Of a DNA stretch of 46,631 nucleotides, positions 41,878 to 46,631 are shown one piece after another; positions within the stretch are counted from its first letter, which is position 1, and every line of letters starts with the position of its first letter. The notes beneath the pieces are model-generated. The model did no database searches, was not told the DNA's origin, and saw only the letters and a program-made list of their open reading frames with translations. Location: the NCBI GenBank assembly GCA_021737695.1, contig JAIPDL010000025.1, forward strand, positions 1-46,631, read 5' to 3'. The position numbers and the translations under genes were made by a program. The stretch is from Desulfotignum sp. (GTDB taxonomy: Bacteria > Desulfobacterota > Desulfobacteria > Desulfobacterales > Desulfobacteraceae).

Positions 41878-43020
41878 ATGAACAGTAAAGAACGATTCAC
41901 TGCCGCCATAAACCATGAAGAACCGGACCGTGTCCCGCTGGACCTGGGTGGATGGGTGACCACCATCAGTGTCAAAACCTATGACCGGCTGCTCAAAAAA
42001 CTGGGTATCCAGCGGAAAGCCGTCGCATTTGACTGGCTGCGGCAGAATGTGAAACCGGATGAAGATGTGCTGGAACGGCTCGGAGTGGACACTCGCTATG
42101 TCCACATAGGCAACCCCGGATTCTGGCGGTTTGAACCGAAACAAACGGAAAAAGGCCTGTATGTGACCGATGAATGGGGATGCGGGTTTCTCATGCCTGA
42201 ATATTCACTGTATTACAACCTGGTGGACAGTCCCCTGAAAAATGCCACGGTAGATGATCTGGCAGCCCATGCCTGGCCGGACCCGGATGACCCCGGATAC
42301 CTTGACGGAATCGAAGAACATGCCAGACAACTGTCAGAGGCCGGAGAATACGGCGTGGTGGGAAGTTTTGCCTGGGAAACATGGTTTGAACGGGCCTGGA
42401 AACTGAGAGCCATGGACCGGTTTTACATGGATATGGTGGGAAACAAGGAATTTGTCCATGCCCTCCTGGACAAGACCCTGTCTTTACACATGCGATTGTT
42501 GGATAATGTACTCAGGGTGTGCGGCCAATACCTGGATGTGATCATTCAGGGCGGGGATCTGGCCGGCCAGAAGACCACGCTGATGTCACCGGCCACATAC
42601 CGGGAATTTATCAAGCCCCGCCAGGAAAAAATCATCCGGTTCATCAAGCAGAGAACCGATGCAAAAATTTTCTGGCATTCCTGCGGTGCAGTTTCCAGTC
42701 TTCTGGATGATTTCATCGATGTGGGGATTGATATCCTCAATCCGGTCCAGGTCCGGGCGCACGGCATGGATGCGGCATCACTGAAAAAACGGTATGGAGA
42801 CCGGCTGGTATTCTGGGGCGGAATCGATTCCCAGCAGGTGCTGCCGTCCGGCACGGTCAAAGATGTGGAAAATGAAGTGGCACATCTGATTAAAAATGCT
42901 GGATCAGGCGGCGGACTGGTGATATGTTCAGTACACAACATCCAGGCGGATGTTCCGGAAGACAATGTCCTGGCTTTGTATGATACTGCCAGGAAACTGG
43001 GCCGATACCCGCTGAAATGA
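41878..43020 (+). CDS. Uroporphyrinogen decarboxylase-family protein (MtaA-like methyltransferase fold)
   Basis: The protein is 380 aa, starting MNSKERFTAAINHEEPDRVPLDLGG after AAGGAG. It has the UroD barrel with GDLAGQKTTLMSPATYREFIKPRQ, FWHSCGAVSSLLDDFIDVGIDILNPVQ and HNIQADVPEDNVLALYDTAR. The H-x-C-G zinc-type motif and the family context point to the methyltransferase branch (MtaA or corrinoid-linked) rather than haem synthesis. No corrinoid protein lies in the window. It follows dctM by 33 bp and is probably in the same transcript. Its reaction in this pathway is unknown. Confidence 0.82.
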   Translation: MNSKERFTAAINHEEPDRVPLDLGGWVTTISVKTYDRLLKKLGIQRKAVAFDWLRQNVKPDEDVLERLGVDTRYVHIGNPGFWRFEPKQTEKGLYVTDEWGCGFLMPEYSLYYNLVDSPLKNATVDDLAAHAWPDPDDPGYLDGIEEHARQLSEAGEYGVVGSFAWETWFERAWKLRAMDRFYMDMVGNKEFVHALLDKTLSLHMRLLDNVLRVCGQYLDVIIQGGDLAGQKTTLMSPATYREFIKPRQEKIIRFIKQRTDAKIFWHSCGAVSSLLDDFIDVGIDILNPVQVRAHGMDAASLKKRYGDRLVFWGGIDSQQVLPSGTVKDVENEVAHLIKNAGSGGGLVICSVHNIQADVPEDNVLALYDTARKLGRYPLK

Positions 43021-43065
43021 CCGCTGGAACATCCAGGCGGCAAACCCCATGGAGAAATAGAGCCG

Positions 43066-43608
43066 TTGATAGAGGGAAAACGAATCAAGGAATACAGGGA
43101 GAAAAAAGGCTGGTCCCTGAGAAAGCTGGCGGGCAAGGCCGGAATTTCTCCCAGCATGCTCAGCCAGATTGAATCCGCCAAAGTGGATCCATCCCTGTCG
43201 ACATTGAGAAAAATCGCCATCTGCCTGGAGGTCCCTTTGTTTTTCCTGGTTCTTGATTATTCCGCACCGGCCCATAAAAAAGTTAAAGTGGACGAGTCCC
43301 GACTGGCGGTTTTCCCCAATGACGGCCTGACCTACCAGATCATCCATTCCGACCCGGAAAAAAAAATGGGCATTCATATCGGTGTCCTGGAAAATGGGGG
43401 CGCCACCAGCGCTGACCTGCTGCCCCATGACGGTGAAGAATGCCTGATTATCCTGGAAGGCCGCATGCAGGTGGTGTATGAACATGAAATCATCGATCTG
43501 GCAGCCGGAGAAAGCCTTTATTTTGACAGTTCAGTGCCCCACAAGCTGCAAAACATTCAGGATGACCCGTGCCGGTTCTATCTGATTATTTCACCCCCTA
43601 AATTCTGA
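43066..43608 (+). CDS. XRE-family regulator with cupin domain
   Basis: The protein is 180 aa. The start is TTG 43066 (MIEGKRIKEYREKKGWSLRKL) behind GGAGAAA. The helix-turn-helix covers residues 5-60 (LRKLAGKAGISPSMLSQIE, then VDPSLSTLRKIA), and a cupin domain covers about 105-178 (DLLPHDGEECLIILEGRM, ESLYFDSSVPHKLQN). This is the usual build of small-molecule regulators that control a neighbouring transport or catabolic operon. It sits inside the cluster between the UroD-family and kinase genes, and probably senses the imported compound or a product. Confidence 0.9.
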   Translation: MIEGKRIKEYREKKGWSLRKLAGKAGISPSMLSQIESAKVDPSLSTLRKIAICLEVPLFFLVLDYSAPAHKKVKVDESRLAVFPNDGLTYQIIHSDPEKKMGIHIGVLENGGATSADLLPHDGEECLIILEGRMQVVYEHEIIDLAAGESLYFDSSVPHKLQNIQDDPCRFYLIISPPKF

Positions 43609-43684
43609 TCTCTGACGCTTGAAATTATTCAATTGCCGAGAATTTCCGATGACGAAGCCAAAACGATAATATGTTGAAAATTCA

Positions 43685-45001
43685 ATGAAGAAAATTTCAA
43701 AAGCCATATTTGACGCCGGGATCAGAGCGGTCATGCCCGAAGTCTGTGTGGCAAGGCATTTAAATCTTTCCGGCAGCCAGCTGAGTACCGGGGGAATTGA
43801 CCTGGACCTGGACCCAATCCGGCGTATCTATGTGGCCGGGGCCGGCAAGGCATCGGCAGCCATGGCAAAAGAAGTGGAAAAAATCCTGGGTTCCCGGATC
43901 CATGACGGGGTGGTGGTGACCAAATACGGGCATGGCCTGCCCCTGACACACTGCCGGGTGGTGGAAGCCGGGCATCCGGTGCCGGACGAAAACGGCAGGA
44001 CAGGGGCGACGGCCCTGCTGGATCTGGTGTCGGAAGCCGGGCCGGACGATCTGGTTCTGTGCCTGATATCGGGCGGGGCATCAGCTCTGACCCCGCTACC
44101 TGCAGACGGCATCACCCTTGGGCACAAACAGGAGACCACCCGGCAGCTTTTGGGATGCGGGGCCACGATCCACGAAATCAACACCATCCGCAAGCACCTG
44201 TCCAAAATCAAGGGCGGGCAGCTGTGTGCCGCAGCCAACGGGGCCCGGGTGATATCGCTGATCCTGTCCGATGTGATCGGTGATGACCTGGATATCATCG
44301 GTTCCGGCATAACGGCCCCGGACACCGGACACTTCAGGGACTGCCGGGCCATCCTTGAACGCCAAGGGATCTGGGATTCGATCCCTGAACCCGTCCGAAA
44401 ACATATCCGGTCCGGCATGGACGGTCGAATTCCTGACACGCCCAAACCCGGCGATCCGATTTTTTCCCGGGTTACGAACCAGGTGGTGGGCAGCCTGTCC
44501 GATGCCCTGAATGCTGCGGCAATAGAAGCGGAAAATCAGGGAGTCACGCCCCTGGTGCTGTCATCCATGATCCAGGGGGAGGCAAAAGAAGCCGCCAAAG
44601 TGCTGTGCGCCGTTGCCCGGGAAGTCCGGCGGTTTGGCCGGCCGGTAAAACCCCCGGCCTGCCTGCTGTGTGGCGGTGAAACCACCGTCACCATCACAGG
44701 GAGCGGCACAGGCGGCCGGAACATGGAACTGGCCCTGGCCGGTGCCCTTGCCCTGGCAGGAGAAGGAGAAATTCTGCTGTTGTCCGCGGGCACGGACGGG
44801 ACTGACGGCCCCACAGATGCGGCCGGGGCCTTTGCCGATGGAAACACGGTGTCCCGGGCAAAGGCCCTGGGCCTGTCGGCAGAAAACCATCTGGCGGAAA
44901 ACAATTCATACCCCTTTTTCAAGGCCATAGATGATCTAATGATCACCGGCCCTACCCGCACCAATGTCATGGATATTCAGATTCTGCTGATTTCAGAATA
45001 A
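43685..45001 (+). CDS. gckA: Glycerate 2-kinase (DUF4147/MOFRL family)
   Basis: The protein is 438 aa, full length. The N-terminal DUF4147 domain reads IYVAGAGKASAAMAKEVEKIL, VEAGHPVPDENG, LISGGASALTPLP and NTIRKHLSKIKGGQL; the C-terminal MOFRL domain reads CLLCGGETTVTITGSGTGGRNMELAL, LSAGTDGTDGPTDAAGA and PTRTNVMDIQILL. It phosphorylates glycerate at carbon 2, feeding 2-phosphoglycerate to glycolysis. It ends the TRAP cluster, which suggests that the transporter brings in glycerate, hydroxypyruvate or a precursor. A deleted relic of a second copy is at 38710-38850. Confidence 0.92.
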   Translation: MKKISKAIFDAGIRAVMPEVCVARHLNLSGSQLSTGGIDLDLDPIRRIYVAGAGKASAAMAKEVEKILGSRIHDGVVVTKYGHGLPLTHCRVVEAGHPVPDENGRTGATALLDLVSEAGPDDLVLCLISGGASALTPLPADGITLGHKQETTRQLLGCGATIHEINTIRKHLSKIKGGQLCAAANGARVISLILSDVIGDDLDIIGSGITAPDTGHFRDCRAILERQGIWDSIPEPVRKHIRSGMDGRIPDTPKPGDPIFSRVTNQVVGSLSDALNAAAIEAENQGVTPLVLSSMIQGEAKEAAKVLCAVAREVRRFGRPVKPPACLLCGGETTVTITGSGTGGRNMELALAGALALAGEGEILLLSAGTDGTDGPTDAAGAFADGNTVSRAKALGLSAENHLAENNSYPFFKAIDDLMITGPTRTNVMDIQILLISE

Positions 45002-45102
45002 GTCACTGGTTTTTTTTCAATTGACAGACATCGCATGCATTGCTTACAATGAGAGCACGACTATCTCTTGGGATGATGACAAAATTGGAGGGCATTTCTA
45101 AA

Positions 45103-45360
45103 ATGGCCAGTTTGACGTTAAGAAATATCGATGAATCCATTAAGGTAAAATTACGCATTGTAGCTGCCGCAAATAACCGATCAATGGAAGAAGAAGCCAG
45201 GCAAATTCTCAGGAAATATTTATTGGCAGAGCGATGCGCCCAGGGAATTGGCACGCGTATCGCCAAGCGGTTTTCAGAATTGGGTGGCATTGAATTGCAT
45301 CTGCCTCAAAGATCTTATCCGCGTGATACAACATTATCTGAATTGGAAACTCCTTTGTGA
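45103..45360 (+). CDS. FitA-like ribbon-helix-helix antitoxin
   Basis: The protein is 85 aa from ATG 45103 (MASLTLRNIDESIKVKLRIVAA), after GGAGG. The ribbon-helix-helix motif (SLTLRNIDESIKVKLRI, then NNRSMEEEARQILRKYL) is that of FitA/VapB-type antitoxins, which bind promoter DNA as dimers. A longer frame from 45040 would add 21 residues with no RBS. Its toxin partner directly after it is deleted, so the antitoxin is now an orphan. Confidence 0.82.
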   Translation: MASLTLRNIDESIKVKLRIVAAANNRSMEEEARQILRKYLLAERCAQGIGTRIAKRFSELGGIELHLPQRSYPRDTTLSELETPL

Positions 45361-45550
45361 TCCTTTTGGATACCAATATCGTATCTGAATTGATGCGGCC
45401 CATGCCCAACTCTAAAGTGATTTTCTGGCTTGATGATCAGCCCGAAACCGACATTTGGATCAGTGCTGTCACTTTAAGTGAAATATTATTGGGCATCGCG
45501 CTGCTACCGGAATTGAAAAACTGAAATTCATCAATCCATGGGAACTATAA
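45357..45550 (+). pseudogene. FitB-type PIN toxin, internally deleted
   Basis: Starting GTG 45357 over the antitoxin stop, the frame encodes the N-terminus of a FitB toxin (VILLDTNIVSELMRP, AVTLSEILLGIALLPE) with the first PIN Asp and the Glu. About 80 codons are then missing, and the family C-terminus (TGIEKLKFINPWEL) follows in another frame, ending TAA 45548-45550. The third and fourth acids are lost. The in-frame stop is at 45522-45524. From 45551 to 45734 I see no gene. Confidence 0.75.
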
Positions 45551-45734
45551 AAAACGATCTATAGCGGGCATCTATTGAACTGATAGCTCACTGCATTGAT
45601 CAGGGCCGTGGGCACACAGTCATATTCAGACACCTGGTAATGAAGGGGGGGATTCATGGATTCTCCCGGCACTTGGTTTGCTGCAAAAAAAAAATTCTAT
45701 ACGCCTTTGTCCGCCATTTTGCAAGAAATACAGA

Positions 45735-46631
45735 TCATGACGGACCGGCCGTCAGCAAGGGGATGACAAGAAACGCCGTGTATCCCAGATAAACGGCCAG
45801 CAGCCCGGCCCCTTCCAGCCGGTTGATACGCCCCGGCCGGCCCCTGAACCCGTATCCGATAATGAAAAGGGACAGGGTCAGCCCCCCCATCACCGCCATA
45901 TCCCGATACAGAACCGATGGGTCCACCCCGAAAGGATGAATGACACCGGCAATCCCCACCACTGACAGGGTATTGAACAGATTGGATCCCAGCACATTGC
46001 CCAGGGCGATATCATGTTCGTTCCGGCGGGCCGCAATAATGGAGGATGCCAGTTCCGGCAGGGATGTGCCCACCGCGACAATGGTCAGCCCGATGATCAT
46101 GTCGCTGACATGAAACATCCGGGCCAGTTCTACAGCCCCCCAGACCAGTATCCGGGAACTTAAGATCAAGAGAACCAGACCTAGAACCAGCCGGAAACCC
46201 GCCCGCTGGATGGACAGGTCCGAATCCATGGCCCGGACTTCCATCTGTTCAGCCAAGGGATCGGTCTTCCAGCGGATTCCCTGCACAATGGTCCAGCCCA
46301 TCAAAACAGCGAACACCCCCAGCAGTATCAATGCATCTGACAGGGAAATCATCAGATCCGCCACCAGCCATACGGATCCTGCGGTAATCAAAGTCAAAAT
46401 CGGGAGTTCTTTTTTCAATATGGCGGAATGCACCATGACCGGACTGATCAATGCCGTGATGCCCAGAATCAGAGCGATATTGGCGATATTGGATCCATAG
46501 GCATTTCCCAGGGCAATTCCGGGACTGCCCTGCACGGCGGCCAGCGCCGATACCACCATTTCCGGCGCTGACGTGCCGAATCCCACGACCACCATGCCGA
46601 TGAGCAGCGGGGGCATGCCAAAATACGTGGC
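45735..46631 (-). CDS. Ca2+/Na+ antiporter (CaCA, YrbG type), partial at right edge
   Basis: The reading frame is open through the right edge, so the first 40 or so residues lie outside. Both CaCA alpha repeats are present: GFGTSAPEMVVSALAA with GNAYGSNIANIALILG, and AVGTSLPELASSIIAARR with GNVLGSNLFNTLSVVG. This is the YrbG-like bacterial calcium/sodium:proton antiporter layout. About eight membrane segments are seen. The ATG at 46616 is not the true start, since the conserved PPLLIG segment comes after an upstream region in this family. Confidence 0.9.
   Translation of the reverse strand, partial: ATYFGMPPLLIGMVVVGFGTSAPEMVVSALAAVQGSPGIALGNAYGSNIANIALILGITALISPVMVHSAILKKELPILTLITAGSVWLVADLMISLSDALILLGVFAVLMGWTIVQGIRWKTDPLAEQMEVRAMDSDLSIQRAGFRLVLGLVLLILSSRILVWGAVELARMFHVSDMIIGLTIVAVGTSLPELASSIIAARRNEHDIALGNVLGSNLFNTLSVVGIAGVIHPFGVDPSVLYRDMAVMGGLTLSLFIIGYGFRGRPGRINRLEGAGLLAVYLGYTAFLVIPLLTAGPS

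Overview
The window looks like a chromosome segment of a sulfate-reducing Desulfobacterota bacterium, Desulfobacteraceae-like. This is inferred from the gene mix (TRAP transporter, UroD-family protein, AF1514- and DUF4242-type small proteins, tandem-receptor hybrid kinase, RND pump) and from moderately GC-rich coding sequence. No rRNA or tRNA gene was seen, so the placement is an inference.

Layout. (1) 1-2,330: a LamB/YcsF (PxpA-like) gene with a GntR/FCD regulator, then a truncated Phd-type antitoxin. (2) 2,345-4,650: the remains of a CRISPR-Cas adaptation locus. It holds a TPR-like gene broken by a frameshift and a stop, a Cas1 with an in-frame deletion that removes a catalytic region, an AT-rich leader, and four perfect 36-bp repeats with three spacers. 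No cas2 or effector genes are present. The leader-proximal spacer is a 36/36 reverse-complement match to the cas1 gene itself. (3) 4,680-22,120: a defence/toxin-antitoxin island built from repeated, decayed cassettes. A ParB-domain DNA methyltransferase pseudogene occurs three times and a DUF2892 membrane-protein gene three times. There are HicAB, VapBC and Phd-VapC pairs, an IS110-family (IS1111-type) insertion sequence and two pieces of CRISPR-like repeat. In the middle sits one intact, tightly coupled minus-strand operon (16,545 to 7,191) of four genes: an unknown 283-aa protein, two tandem BrxC/BrxD-type (DUF2791) P-loop ATPases, and a 1,972-aa protein joining an Lhr-like SF2 helicase, a Cas4/RecB-type nuclease with an Fe-S cysteine pattern, a divergent middle region and a Dna2/Upf1-type SF1 helicase. 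This operon is the best candidate for an undescribed or poorly described defence system.

(4) 22,270-31,500: a class V aminotransferase and an MFS transporter, a two-gene RND efflux operon reading left from a perfect-consensus promoter with direct-repeat operators, a small DUF4242-like protein with a clear terminator, an SDR dehydrogenase and an AF1514-like small protein. (5) 31,655-38,850: a hybrid sensor kinase with two periplasmic solute-binding domains, an Rpn/PDDEXK transposase-nuclease interrupted by an amber codon, a large MscS channel and a 47-codon relic of a glycerate kinase. (6) 39,070-45,001: a co-directional cluster of a complete TRAP transporter (DctP, DctQ, DctM), a UroD-family protein, an XRE-cupin regulator and a full-length glycerate 2-kinase, likely one uptake and catabolism unit. 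(7) 45,103-46,631: a FitA-like antitoxin with a deleted FitB toxin, then a Ca2+/Na+ antiporter gene running off the right edge.

The flanking metabolic genes are mostly intact. The 2-22 kb region is full of microdeletions, nonsense codons and duplications, as expected of an accessory island undergoing turnover.
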